Source: Burkholderiaceae bacterium
Lineage (GTDB): Bacteria; Pseudomonadota; Gammaproteobacteria; Burkholderiales; Burkholderiaceae_E
Assembly (NCBI GenBank): GCA_016710525.1
Contig: JADJVQ010000002.1
Location: 1 to 64,000, forward strand
DNA: 64,000 nt
Direction of reading: 5' to 3'
Shown: positions 39,591 through 48,714 of the stretch, piece by piece
How the letters are laid out: every line of letters begins with the position of its first letter
Position numbering within the stretch: position 1 is the first letter of the stretch
Notes under the pieces: generated by a model
The model's database searches: none
Told to the model about the DNA's origin: nothing
Seen by the model: only the letters and a program-made list of their open reading frames with translations
Made by a program: the position numbers and the translations under genes

Positions 39591-39842
39591 TTAGGTGGCC
39601 GACCCCTTGAGCTTGCCGTAGGCGAACAGCAGCACCACCGCTCCAATCACCGAGCCGATGAAGCCGGCGCCCGCGCCCGCGTGATACCAGCCCAGCGCCT
39701 GGCCCGCCAGGCCGGCGACGAACGAACCGGCGATTCCGAGCACGGCGGTCAGTATGATCCCGATGTTTTGTGTGCCCGGCAGAATCGCGCGCGCCACGAG
39801 ACCGACGATGAAGCCGACGATGGCCATCCAGACGTAGTGCAT
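39591..39842 (-). CDS. GlsB/YeaQ/YmgE family membrane protein
   Basis: An 83-residue protein made of three membrane helices: VWMAIVGFIVGLVARAILPG, IILTAVLGIAGSFVAGLAGQ and AGFIGSVIGAVVLLFAYGKL. The GLVARAILPG start and GSVIGAVVLL end are characteristic of this family of transglycosylase-associated (stress-response) inner-membrane proteins. Family length is about 80-90 residues, so it is complete. Function in the cell is poorly defined; no partner is evident next to it. Confidence 0.88.
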   Translation of the reverse strand: MHYVWMAIVGFIVGLVARAILPGTQNIGIILTAVLGIAGSFVAGLAGQALGWYHAGAGAGFIGSVIGAVVLLFAYGKLKGSAT

Positions 39843-39985
39843 TGTGTTGCCTCCAATTCGGTTCGGGGAGGGCGAGCTTAGGGGATGCGAACCCGCCTGG
39901 CAATCGGGTGCGGCAGTGATCGTCGATGTGATCGCGAGCCCCGGGGCTGCGCTAAGCTACCCGTTTTCACGGCGGCGGCATTGCG

Positions 39986-41004
39986 ATGGTCTCCAACGGA
40001 AAGCCGATGCACAGAGCGGGGCGGCCCGCCCGAATGCCGATGCGCCCGGCGCGATCGACCCGATCGACCCGATCGGCAGGCCGGTCGCTTCTGGTCGCGG
40101 CGACGCTTGCCGTCTGGATGCCCGCGCCGGGTCACGCGATCGACATCGTGCGTGAGCCAGTGGTTCCGCCTGGTGTCAGTCAGCCGGCAAAGCCGGTGGC
40201 GCCGGTGGTAGGCGCAGCGCCTGCACCCGCACCCGCACCCGCAACGCCCGCACCCGCAACGCCAGCCCGTAGCACAGGCAGGCGCCTGCGGCGCGTCCGG
40301 CGGCGCCAGCAAACCCGCCGGTTCCACCCGCGGGCAGTCCGGTCAAACCGCCGTCTGCGCCAGCGGCGCCGGCGGGCGCCAAGGCCGCCGCCGCGAAGCC
40401 GGCGCCCGTCGCCGTGCCGACCAAGCCCGCGAGTCTCGTCGCCCAGGCGCCCCGATTCGTCGTGGGCGACACCTGGCAGTTCGTCCGGACCCCGACCGAC
40501 GGTGTCGACCGAAAGGTCACCGAATTCCGAACCACCCTGGCCGAGGTCAATGAGCGGGAGGCCACGACCGTCACCGGCTATCGGATGACCCACTCGCTGG
40601 CGGCGCTCAACCAGACTCAGAACAATCGGCAAACTCGACTGTTCCGCCCGCACGGGCTGTCGATGCAATTTCCGCTGGCCGAGGGCAAGGTCTGGAGCGA
40701 GGAGTACGAGATCTTTTCGACGGAGGGCGAGCAGAAATCGATCTCACGCGTCAAGGCCAGGGCGCGAGTGCTGCGCCGCGAAACGGCGACGGTGCCTGCT
40801 GGCGCATACGATGCACTGGTCGTCCAGCACACCATGGACATCGAGCTCACGAAGGGCGGTCGCGAGACGGCCACCCGGACCGTCTGGTACTCGCCCGAGG
40901 CGAGAGCGTTCGTGCGCACCCGCTACGAGAAGCGCAAGGCGAAATCGGGCGCCGTGCTGGAAGCCTGGACCATGGAAATAAAATCGTTTTCGGTGGCTCG
41001 ATGA
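39986..41004 (+). CDS. Exported protein preceding a Ser/Thr kinase, frameshifted
   Basis: Two frames together make an approximately 339-residue protein. The first gives a basic N-terminus, a signal segment (SLLVAATLAVWMPAPGHA) and the start of a Pro/Ala-rich linker. The linker continues in the next frame (PPSAPAAPAGAKAAAAKP) into a globular domain (FVVGDTWQFVRTPTDG, FPLAEGKVWSEEYEIF, VPAGAYDALVVQHTMDIE). The switch lies about 40268-40290 and fits one missing base. The start may be the ATG at 39986 or 40007. The domain resembles beta-sandwich periplasmic proteins with no family I can name. It overlaps the kinase gene by ATGA, so the two probably work together. Confidence 0.65.
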
Positions 41005-42818
41005 ACACCTCCGATTCCGTCCGCAAGGGATCGACCCGCACGCTGCCGGCCGGCGATCGCATCGAGGAGTTCGAGATCCTGCGGGTGATCGGAGAAGGAG
41101 GCTTCGGCATCGTCTACCTCGCCCGCGACCATCTGCTGCATCGCGATGTCGCGCTCAAGGAGTACATGCCGGTCAGCTTCGCCGAGCGCGGCGAATCGCG
41201 CTTGGTCTCGGTGGCCTCGCCACGCCACGAAGAGGCCTTCGAGGCCGGCCGGCGCAGCTTCATCAACGAGGCGCGGCTGCTGGCGCAGTTCGACCACCCT
41301 GCGCTGGTCCGGGTGCACCGGTTCTGGGAGGCCAACGGCACCGCCTACATGGTGATGCCGTACTACCGGGCGCCGACGCTGCGCGAGGTGATCCTGAGCG
41401 GAGGTCCGCGGCCCGAGGCCTGGCTGCGCGCGTGGCTGGCGCCGATGCTCGAGGCCTTGCAGGTGCTGCATGACCAGGGCATCTATCACCGCGACATCGC
41501 GCCCGACAACGTGCTGATGCTCGATGGCGAGCGTCCGGTGCTGCTCGATTTCGGCGCGGCGCGCCAGGTGATCGGCGACGCCACCCAGAACCTCACCGTC
41601 ATCCTGAAGCCCGGCTATGCGCCGATCGAACAATACGCGTTCGGCGAAGGGGCTCGTCAGGGACCGTGGACGGACCTGTATGCCCTGGCGGCGGTCACCC
41701 GTTACTGCGCCACCGGCAAGGCGCCACCGCCCGCGGTCAGCCGGATCCTGAACGACGAGATGCGTCCGCTGGCCGAGCTCAGCGCGCATCCGCTGTCGGC
41801 GCAGTTCAGCTCGGCGATCGACCGTGCGCTGTCCGTCCACGCCGACGACCGGCCGGCCAGCGTGGCGCAGTTTCGGGAATCGCTCGGCCCGGTCCTGCCG
41901 ATCCCCGCGACACCGGCGCAGGCCGAGGATGAGCGCTACGCTGCCACGGTCATGCCGAGCGGACGCACGATCGGCATTCAGCCCCGAGCGGCATTGCCTC
42001 CCGAAGGGCCGTCGCCGATCGAGCCTGTCCCGCGCTCGGGCGGATCGGCGGACACGCGTGCTCTGCAGGCGGCGCTGACGGGCGCGTCGCCGGCGCCCGT
42101 AGCCGCCGCCCGGACGGGCCCCAACCGTGCGCCGCTGATCGCGGCGGCCGGGGCGCTGGCCCTGCTGGTGACGGCAGGGGGCGCCCATTTTCTGCGCGGT
42201 GACCCCCCGACGCCGAGCGTCGCGGTCAGTGCCGCATCCGCGCCGGCGCCCGGGGCCCCGGCCCCGGGCGCGGCCGGCGGAACCGACGCCGCGCCGCGCC
42301 CGCTCGATCTGTCCACGGTGATCAAAGGGCTGCTTAGCGGGGCGGATCCCGGCTGGCGCGTGGCGCTCGCGGTCGAGCAGACGGTGCTCAAGATCGGCCA
42401 GGACAAGCTGGCATTCAGCGTCACCTCGAGCCTGCCTGGTTACCTTCATGTGCTGATGATCGACGCCGAGGGCAGGCGCCTGCGCCAGATCTTTCCCAAT
42501 TCCATCGATGCCGAACACCGGGTCGAAGGAGGCGCGGCGCTCGCGCTGCCGCGCCCCGGCTGGAGCCTGGCCGCCTCCGGTCCGCCGGGAGTCGCCCACC
42601 TGCTGGTCGTGGTCGCGCCGTCGCCGCGCGACTTCTCGGTGGTCGGACTCGCGCATCCGTCGCAAGGCGGTGGCTTCGATGCGGCCCGCGCCGCGCAGGC
42701 CTGGGCGACCAGGGGCGGGCGGGCATTCGCCGGATTGCCGGTCGACTGCCAGTTCGCCACCGCGACCTGCGATGCCTATGGCGTGGCGGTGATCGCGCTG
42801 GAGGAGCAGGCGCGCTGA
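41001..42818 (+). CDS. Serine/threonine protein kinase with C-terminal DUF4384-like domain
   Basis: A 605-residue membrane kinase. The kinase domain (about 20-300) has the Gly-rich loop IGEGGFGIVYLARD, the ATP-binding lysine in VALKEYMPV, the catalytic loop YHRDIAPDNVLML and the metal-binding LLDFGAAR, so it should be active. A Pro/Ala-rich juxtamembrane part leads to one membrane helix (LIAAAGALALLVTAGGAHFL, about 375-395). The extracytoplasmic part ends in a domain with KLAFSVTSSLPGYLHVLMID and LRQIFPN, typical of DUF4384. The preceding exported protein overlaps it by ATGA and may be its ligand or substrate. Such kinases often regulate envelope or secretion systems; none is visible here. 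Confidence 0.88.
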   Translation: MNTSDSVRKGSTRTLPAGDRIEEFEILRVIGEGGFGIVYLARDHLLHRDVALKEYMPVSFAERGESRLVSVASPRHEEAFEAGRRSFINEARLLAQFDHPALVRVHRFWEANGTAYMVMPYYRAPTLREVILSGGPRPEAWLRAWLAPMLEALQVLHDQGIYHRDIAPDNVLMLDGERPVLLDFGAARQVIGDATQNLTVILKPGYAPIEQYAFGEGARQGPWTDLYALAAVTRYCATGKAPPPAVSRILNDEMRPLAELSAHPLSAQFSSAIDRALSVHADDRPASVAQFRESLGPVLPIPATPAQAEDERYAATVMPSGRTIGIQPRAALPPEGPSPIEPVPRSGGSADTRALQAALTGASPAPVAAARTGPNRAPLIAAAGALALLVTAGGAHFLRGDPPTPSVAVSAASAPAPGAPAPGAAGGTDAAPRPLDLSTVIKGLLSGADPGWRVALAVEQTVLKIGQDKLAFSVTSSLPGYLHVLMIDAEGRRLRQIFPNSIDAEHRVEGGAALALPRPGWSLAASGPPGVAHLLVVVAPSPRDFSVVGLAHPSQGGGFDAARAAQAWATRGGRAFAGLPVDCQFATATCDAYGVAVIALEEQAR

Positions 42819-42855
42819 CCGATCAGGCCGGGCCGCTGACGGGTGCGCTGCCCAC

Positions 42856-43332
42856 TCAGGCCGCAGGCCGGCGGCGCAGCAGATTGACCGGCTTGAGCGA
42901 GAGCACGGTCTCGCCGGCCTGGTTGCGCATTTCGACGAGCGTGATGACGACGCCCCGGTCGGGCTTGGAGCGCGATGGCTGAGCCGACAGCACGGTGACC
43001 CGGCCCGACAGCCGATCGCCGGGGCGCACCGGCAGCAGCCAGCGCAGTTCGTCGATGCCCGGTGAGCCCAGGCTCGACGCCGGCGACAGGAAACCCTGCG
43101 CCAGCAGCCGCATCATCAGGCTGGCGGTGTGCCAGCCGCTGGCGATGATGCCGCCATAGGGCGACACGGCGGCTGCCTGCGGGTCGACATGGAACGGCTG
43201 CGGGTCGAAGCGCTCGGCGAACGACTGCACCTCGAGCGGATCGACCTCGATGTTGCCGAGCTCGAAGACCGCTCCAGCAGGGTAGTCCTCGAAGTATCGC
43301 AGCGGAGGGTTCGGGAGGGAGGGCGTGCTCAT
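42856..43332 (-). CDS. MaoC family dehydratase
   Basis: A 158-residue hotdog-fold protein. RYFEDYPAGAVFELG opens it and the hydratase signature appears as AERFDPQPFHVDPQAAAVSPYGGIIASGWHTAS, with Asp and His of the (R)-specific enoyl-CoA hydratase active site. The C-terminal RPGDRLSGRVTVLSAQPSRSKPDRG is standard. It likely hydrates an enoyl-CoA or related thioester. It stands alone between the kinase (convergent) and an ABC exporter operon, so its pathway is not evident. Confidence 0.87.
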   Translation of the reverse strand: MSTPSLPNPPLRYFEDYPAGAVFELGNIEVDPLEVQSFAERFDPQPFHVDPQAAAVSPYGGIIASGWHTASLMMRLLAQGFLSPASSLGSPGIDELRWLLPVRPGDRLSGRVTVLSAQPSRSKPDRGVVITLVEMRNQAGETVLSLKPVNLLRRRPAA

Positions 43333-43457
43333 GGTCGGTCTGCCGGCGCGAAAACGTCAGTGTGGCCCAGGCACCGGCACGGCGACAATCGATTCGCGGT
43401 CGTGTCGCGTGCTGCCCGTTGCCGCGCGCGGCGCCCAGGTTGGCGTGAACCGGCCGC

Positions 43458-44210
43458 TCAGGCTGGCGCGAGACGGCCGTCGATCAGCTCGATCACCCGG
43501 TCGCAGCGCGCCGCGATCCGCGGGTCGTGGGTGACGATCAGAAAGGCCGTGCCCGAGTCGCGATTGAACCGGCGCAGCAGTTCGAACACCGCGTTGGCGC
43601 TTGCGGTGTCGAGATTGCCGGTCGGCTCGTCGGCCAGCACCAGCGGCGGATCGAGCATCAGCGAGCGGGCGATCGCGACGCGCTGCTGCATGCCGCCGGA
43701 CAGCTGCGTGGGCTTCTTGTCGCTGGCGTTCGCCAGGCCCACGTCGGCCAGCAGCTGCGCGGCCCGCGCGCGCGCCGCCGCGTTCACGCGACCGTCGCGG
43801 ATCAGCACCGGCATGGCGACGTTGTCCAGCGCGCTGAAGGCCGGCAGCAGGTGATGGAACTGGAACACGAAGCCGAGCGTGGCCAGGCGCGCCGCGGTCA
43901 GCGCCGCGTCGTCCAGCGCATCGATCGCCGTGCCGGCCAGGCGGTAAGTGCCGGCCGACGATTTTTCGAGCAGGCCGATGATGTTCAGCAGCGTGCTCTT
44001 GCCCGAGCCCGAAGGGCCGATCAGCGCGGCGAATTCGCCGCGTGCCAGCGTGAGGTCCACCCCATGCAGCACCTCGGCTTCGATGGGCGTCCCGGCGTTG
44101 TAGACCTTGCGGATGCCTTTGAGTTCGGCGATCGGATCGCTGGCGGGGGCCGGCACGGCGGCCGCGGCCGGATGGCCCGATGGCGCGCCTGCGGCCGCGG
44201 AGCCGCTCAC
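43458..44210 (-). CDS. ABC transporter ATP-binding protein (MacB/LolD-like)
   Basis: A 250-residue ATPase: Walker A GPSGSGKSTLL, Q-loop FVFQFHHLLPAF, signature LSGGMQQRVAIARSL, Walker B LVLADEPTGNLD and H-loop VTHDP, all intact. The FQFHHLLPAFSALDNVAMP region is of the LolD/MacB type. The start is a GTG overlapping the permease stop (GTGA), giving an Ala/Pro-rich N-terminal leader. Third gene of the adaptor-permease-ATPase operon running leftward. Confidence 0.9.
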   Translation of the reverse strand: MSGSAAAGAPSGHPAAAAVPAPASDPIAELKGIRKVYNAGTPIEAEVLHGVDLTLARGEFAALIGPSGSGKSTLLNIIGLLEKSSAGTYRLAGTAIDALDDAALTAARLATLGFVFQFHHLLPAFSALDNVAMPVLIRDGRVNAAARARAAQLLADVGLANASDKKPTQLSGGMQQRVAIARSLMLDPPLVLADEPTGNLDTASANAVFELLRRFNRDSGTAFLIVTHDPRIAARCDRVIELIDGRLAPA

Positions 44211-45430
44211 AGCCGGATCGCCTGGGCAGGGTCCAGGCGCGCCGCGCGCCTTGCCGGCGCGGCCGCGGCCAGCACGCCGCACAGCGTGGCCAGCAGCCCG
44301 ACCCCGAGCACGACATCGAGCTGCAGCACGATCGGAAACAGCGGCTTGCCGTCGGCGCCCTTCACCAGCGCGGTGAACAGGGTGATCATCAGCCACGACA
44401 AGCCGGCCCCGAGCACCGAGCCCAGAGCGCCGACCAGTCCGCCCTGCAGCAGGAACACCCGGGTCATCTGGCCCCGCGTGGCGCCCATCGCCCGCAGGAT
44501 GCCGATCTCCTTGCCCTTCTGGACCACCGACACGACCAGCACGCTGGCGATGCCCAGCACCACCACCAGCATCATCACCAGGCGGATCAGCCGGGTCGAC
44601 AGCGACTGCGCGGCGAGCGCCGAGAGCAGCTGGCTGTTGGTCTGCATCCAGCTCTCGATCTCGTAGGGCAGGCGGGCGGCCAGCAGCGCCGTGGTGCGGT
44701 CCGCGGTGAACACGTCGCGCACCGTCATGTCGATGTTGGTGACGCCGCCCGGAATGCCCAGCAGGCTTTGCGCCGTGCGGATCGGCACGTAGACATTGCG
44801 CCGGTTCACTTCGCGCACGCCCGCGTCGTAGAAGGCGACGGCGCGCATCGAGTCGATGGTGTCGCGCCCCAGCGCAACGGTGAAACGGTCGCCCAGCTGC
44901 ACACCGAGGTCATCGGCCAGTTCGCGCCCGATGATCGCTTCGCCGGGGCCGAGCCGAAACCGGCCGGCGATGATTTTTTCGCTGAGCCCGGCGATCCGGT
45001 CATAGCGGTCCAGGTCGACGCCGATCAGCGCGATGGCGCGGCTGCCTTCGCCCCGTTGCGCCAGGGCGGCGCCGCTGGCCATCGGCGAAACAGCGGTCAC
45101 GTTCGGGATCGCTTCGAGCATCGGGATCAGTGGAGGCCAGTTGTCGATCGAGCGGGTGCGCTGCGCGCGCGGCTGTTCGGTGATCATCGCGACGGTGGCC
45201 TGCGCGCCCGCAGGCAGCCGCGCCGCCAGCGGCACGTCCTTGACCGGCCGGATCGACAGATGGGGCTGCACGCCCAGCGTGCGCCGGATGGTGTTTTCCT
45301 GGAGCCCGTTAACTAGCGCGGTGATGTAGGTGACGGCGGCCATCCCGAAGGCCACTCCGATCACCACCAGGGCGGTCTGGAATCGCCCTTCGAACAGAAA
45401 GCGGACGGCAATGCGCCAGGAGAAGCCCAT
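44207..45430 (-). CDS. ABC transporter permease (FtsX/MacB type)
   Basis: A 407-residue permease. One N-terminal helix (TALVVIGVAFGMAAVTYITAL) precedes a large periplasmic domain (about 45-270). Three C-terminal helices form the FtsX domain (LVMMLVVVLGIASVLVVSVV, with GREIGILRAMGA-type motif KEIGILRAMGATRGQ). It lacks a fused ATPase and uses the adjacent ATP-binding protein. The start MGFSWRIAVRFL overlaps no other gene; four bases separate it from the adaptor stop. With the adaptor it makes a MacAB-like mechanotransmission exporter. Substrate unknown. Confidence 0.88.
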   Translation of the reverse strand: MGFSWRIAVRFLFEGRFQTALVVIGVAFGMAAVTYITALVNGLQENTIRRTLGVQPHLSIRPVKDVPLAARLPAGAQATVAMITEQPRAQRTRSIDNWPPLIPMLEAIPNVTAVSPMASGAALAQRGEGSRAIALIGVDLDRYDRIAGLSEKIIAGRFRLGPGEAIIGRELADDLGVQLGDRFTVALGRDTIDSMRAVAFYDAGVREVNRRNVYVPIRTAQSLLGIPGGVTNIDMTVRDVFTADRTTALLAARLPYEIESWMQTNSQLLSALAAQSLSTRLIRLVMMLVVVLGIASVLVVSVVQKGKEIGILRAMGATRGQMTRVFLLQGGLVGALGSVLGAGLSWLMITLFTALVKGADGKPLFPIVLQLDVVLGVGLLATLCGVLAAAAPARRAARLDPAQAIRL

Positions 45431-45434
45431 CGGC

Positions 45435-46637
45435 TCAGCGGCCGCCGGCCGGGCGGGCGCGGGTTCCCGGCTCGGCCGCCAGGGGTTCGGCCAGCACCAG
45501 CGCATCGCGGGCCAGGCCGGAGAGCACCTCGACACGCTCGAGCGTGCGCAGGCCGATGCGGACCGGCTGTTCGACGATCCGGCCGTCGGCGATCGCGCGC
45601 ACCCGGCCATCGCCGCCGGCGCCCAGTACCGCGCCGGCCGGCAGCGTCAGTGCTCGTTCCTTGCGGCCGACCTGGACCTGCAGCGACAGCGTCATGTCTT
45701 CACGCAGAAACGCCGGAGGACTGGGGACCGCGAACTTGACTTCGACCGTGCCGCGCTGCGCGTCGATGCCGGGCGCGATCGAGGCGACGCTGGCCTCGAA
45801 GGGCTGGGCGGGATACGCGTCGACCACGACCTGGGCGGTCTGTCCTCGGGCCAGCAGGCCGAGGAATTTTTCGTCGGCCTGCGCCAGCAGCTGGGTCGAG
45901 CCGTCGGCGGCGAACTGGAACAGCGTCTTGCCCGGCTGCACGATCTGTCCCGGGTCGACGCTGCGCAGCACGATCCGCCCGGGCGTGGGCGCGACGATGC
46001 GCGTCTGCTGCAGACGAGCCTGCGCCAGCGCGGCGCCCGCCTGTGCCTCGCGCACCCGCAGTCTCGCCTGCAGTGCTTCGTTGCCGCCCCCCTGGTTGAC
46101 TTTGGCACCGGCGCGTGCCGCATCGACCTGCGCCTGGGCGACCTGGACGGCGCGTTCGGTTTCGTCGACACGGGCCTGGGCGATGAATCCGCGCGCGAAA
46201 AGATCCCGGGTGCGCTGCGCCTCCTGGCGGGCGGCGGCCAGATTGGCGCTCGCCTGGGCCAATGTCGCCTGGCTGGTCGGCAGGGCCAGCTCGTGCTGGC
46301 CGTCGACGCGCGCCCGGGCCAGCTGGAGACTGGCCTGGGCCTGATCGGACTGGGCGCTCAGTTCGTCGCTGTCCAGACGCGCGAGCAGCTGACCGGCCTG
46401 CACGCGGTCGCCCTCGCGCACCAGCACCTCGGCGATGCGCCCGGTGACGGTGGCGCCCAGCTCGACCCGCAGCAGCGCCGCCACGCGTCCCGAAAAGACC
46501 AGCGACTGAGCCAGTGGCGATTCGGTCAGCGCCACGACCTTGACGGCGGCTGGCCTCGAGGCGACCCACCCCGCAACACCGATCGCCAGACACGCGATGG
46601 CGACAAGCCCCCAGCCGGTTGGTTTCATGGCGCGCAT
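45435..46637 (-). CDS. Periplasmic adaptor (HlyD/RND-type membrane fusion protein)
   Basis: A 400-residue adaptor anchored by an N-terminal helix (TGWGLVAIACLAIGVAGWVA). The barrel/lipoyl halves flank a long coiled coil: VTGRIAEVLVREGDRVQAGQLLARL, then about 100 residues of Ala/Gln/Arg heptads (SDQAQASLQLARARVD, LAQASANLAAARQEAQRTRD), then RIVAPTPGRIVLRSVDPGQIV. Two starts nine bases apart are possible (46637 or 46628); I use the first. First gene of an exporter operon with the permease and ATPase; together they resemble MacAB or DevBCA. An outer-membrane TolC-like partner is not in the window. Confidence 0.88.
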   Translation of the reverse strand: MRAMKPTGWGLVAIACLAIGVAGWVASRPAAVKVVALTESPLAQSLVFSGRVAALLRVELGATVTGRIAEVLVREGDRVQAGQLLARLDSDELSAQSDQAQASLQLARARVDGQHELALPTSQATLAQASANLAAARQEAQRTRDLFARGFIAQARVDETERAVQVAQAQVDAARAGAKVNQGGGNEALQARLRVREAQAGAALAQARLQQTRIVAPTPGRIVLRSVDPGQIVQPGKTLFQFAADGSTQLLAQADEKFLGLLARGQTAQVVVDAYPAQPFEASVASIAPGIDAQRGTVEVKFAVPSPPAFLREDMTLSLQVQVGRKERALTLPAGAVLGAGGDGRVRAIADGRIVEQPVRIGLRTLERVEVLSGLARDALVLAEPLAAEPGTRARPAGGR

Positions 46638-46662
46638 TGTATCGGGTGGTTCGCACACCCCC

Positions 46663-47934
46663 TCAAATCGGGCCCTGCTGGTCGGGGCGCGGCGTGGGCC
46701 CGGCGCTGGCCAGCACCATCGCGCCCAGCAGCGAGATCAGGCCGACGGTGATGAACGACGCCGGGTAGCCGCCAGTTCGCTGGTGCAGCAGCCCCATCAG
46801 CCCGGGACCGATCAGCACGCCGAGCACGCTGAGGAACCTGGCCATCGCATAGATTTGTGCATAGTTCGACACGCCGAAGGCTTCGGCGACCAGCAGGGCC
46901 TGCATCGTGACGAAGCTGCCCAGCGTGCCGCCGTAGACCACGATCGCCAACAGCAGCAGCGGGCCCGACTCGAACAGGCCGCAGGCCATCAGCGCCACGC
47001 CCTGGATCGTCAGCAGCGCGGCGATCATCGCGCGGCTCGATATCCGGCGCAGCGCGTACACGACCAGAAACCGGGCGCCGACGCTGCTGGCGGCCATCAG
47101 CGCGATCGACAGGCCCGCCAGCGAGGTGTCGCCGGTTGCGCTCATCACACGATTGAACAAGTGCGTCTGGCCGCCGACGTGGGCGGCCATGCCGAGCGCA
47201 AACGCCAGCGAGGCCGTCATGAAGAAGCGGCTGGAATACACCCGAGTCCGGCCGCCGGCCGCTGCGGCGCTGTGGCTGGCGGCGGGCGCAGTGTCCGGGG
47301 GCTCGCCCAGGGCCTGCAGGCCCCTGTCGCGCGGGTGCGCAACCAGCACCCAGGCGATCAGCGGCAGCGTGCCGGCGAGCATGGCCAGCCCCAGCCACCG
47401 GCTGGCCTGGTCCAGGCCGACCTGGGCGATCAGCAGCGCGACGAAGGGCGAGATCGAGACCGCGCCGAACGAGTTGCCGGTGGCGCCGATCGACATGGCG
47501 GTGGACCGGCTGGTGACGAACCAGCGGGTGATCAGCGTGGTGCAGGGAATCAGGGCGAGCGCGGCGTAACCGATGCCCAGTCCCGTGTAGAACACGACCA
47601 GTTTCCACAGGGAATCGATCAGCGGAATGGCGGCCAGGCAGGCCGCCATCACCACCGCGCCCGCGGTCATGACGCGGCGGATGTCGTGCGCGCTCAGCAG
47701 CCGGCCCACCGCCAGTCCGGCGACCCCCATCGCGATCGTGAAGCAGCCCGACGCGTACGAGGCTTCGGTCATCGAAAAGCGGCCGTCGGCCAGGATCGCG
47801 TGCAGATACACCGACAGCGCGTACACCGACAGGCCCGAGCAGGTGCTCGAAATGATGAAGACGGCCCAGACGATGCGCCAGCCGTAGAAGCGAGCGGGCG
47901 GGTGGGACGGATCGGGGCGGGGCGGCGGCGACAC
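46663..47934 (-). CDS. MFS transporter (monocarboxylate/oxalate type)
   Basis: A 423-residue transporter. FYGWRIVWAVFIISSTCSGLSVYALSVYLHAI is the classic opening of the OFA/monocarboxylate family, with a conserved RWF region (TLITRWFVTSRSTAMSIGATGNSFG). The second half starts YSSRFFMTASLAFALGMAAH. Twelve hydrophobic segments are visible. It lies 26 bases upstream of the adaptor operon on the same strand and could be co-transcribed. Probably imports an organic acid. Confidence 0.83.
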   Translation of the reverse strand: MSPPPRPDPSHPPARFYGWRIVWAVFIISSTCSGLSVYALSVYLHAILADGRFSMTEASYASGCFTIAMGVAGLAVGRLLSAHDIRRVMTAGAVVMAACLAAIPLIDSLWKLVVFYTGLGIGYAALALIPCTTLITRWFVTSRSTAMSIGATGNSFGAVSISPFVALLIAQVGLDQASRWLGLAMLAGTLPLIAWVLVAHPRDRGLQALGEPPDTAPAASHSAAAAGGRTRVYSSRFFMTASLAFALGMAAHVGGQTHLFNRVMSATGDTSLAGLSIALMAASSVGARFLVVYALRRISSRAMIAALLTIQGVALMACGLFESGPLLLLAIVVYGGTLGSFVTMQALLVAEAFGVSNYAQIYAMARFLSVLGVLIGPGLMGLLHQRTGGYPASFITVGLISLLGAMVLASAGPTPRPDQQGPI

Positions 47935-48055
47935 CGGGCGACTCTAATGCAATCGGGCGTGGGGCTGCCGACGGCACGAGTCTAGAATCCGCAAGCCTGC
48001 GCCAAACGCCAGGACGGGTGGCCGCACGGGCGCCACCGACCGACGGAGCTCCTTC

Positions 48056-48682
48056 ATGATCGATGTGTCCTGGCTGCTGTTCATCGTGGCGTCGCTGGTG
48101 CTGATCATCACCCCGGGCCAGGACATGGTCCTGGTGATGTCGCGATCGATCGCGCAGGGCGCAGGCGCCGGGGTCGTCACTGCGGCCGGCGTGAGCCTCG
48201 GGCTGGTCGGGCACACGCTGCTGGCCACGCTGGGGCTGGGCGCGGTCCTGCGCACTTCGGAGTGGCTGTTCGTGGCTTTGAAGCTGGCCGGTGCGGCCTA
48301 TCTGATCTGGCTGGGCATCGGGCTGTTGCGCAGCGGCGGCGGGCCGCTCGACATGCAGATCGCCTCGCGGCGATCGCTGCTTCGCCTGTTTTTCGACGGT
48401 GCGCTGTCCAATGTGTCCAACCCCAAGATCGCGATCTTCTATTTCGCGTTCCTGCCGCAGTTCGTGGCACCGGGCGCCACGCATCCGGCGCTGTCGGTGT
48501 TCGTGCTCGGACTGCTGTTTGCCGCGCTGACCTTCCTGGTGAAGGGGCCGGTCGGTTTTTTCGCCGGTCTGCTGTCGGGCTGGCTGCGCGCCCGCCCGAG
48601 CGCGCTGGCAGGGCTCTACCGCTGCAGCGGGGCTGTCCTGATCGCGCTCGGGCTGAAGCTGGCCTTCGAGCGCCGCGGGTGA
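48056..48682 (+). CDS. LysE family translocator
   Basis: A 208-residue exporter with six membrane segments. LLFIVASLVLIITPGQDMVLVMSRSIAQGAGAG is the typical start with the ITPGPD-like motif (here ITPGQD), followed by AAYLIWLGIGLLRSGG and SNVSNPKIAIFYFAFLPQFV. The family exports amino acids or homoserine lactones. ATG is preceded by GGAGCTCC. Divergent from the MFS transporter, without other partners. Confidence 0.88.
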   Translation: MIDVSWLLFIVASLVLIITPGQDMVLVMSRSIAQGAGAGVVTAAGVSLGLVGHTLLATLGLGAVLRTSEWLFVALKLAGAAYLIWLGIGLLRSGGGPLDMQIASRRSLLRLFFDGALSNVSNPKIAIFYFAFLPQFVAPGATHPALSVFVLGLLFAALTFLVKGPVGFFAGLLSGWLRARPSALAGLYRCSGAVLIALGLKLAFERRG

Positions 48683-48714
48683 TCGCGGCGCGGCGGCGGG
48701 CGCGCTGAACGAAC

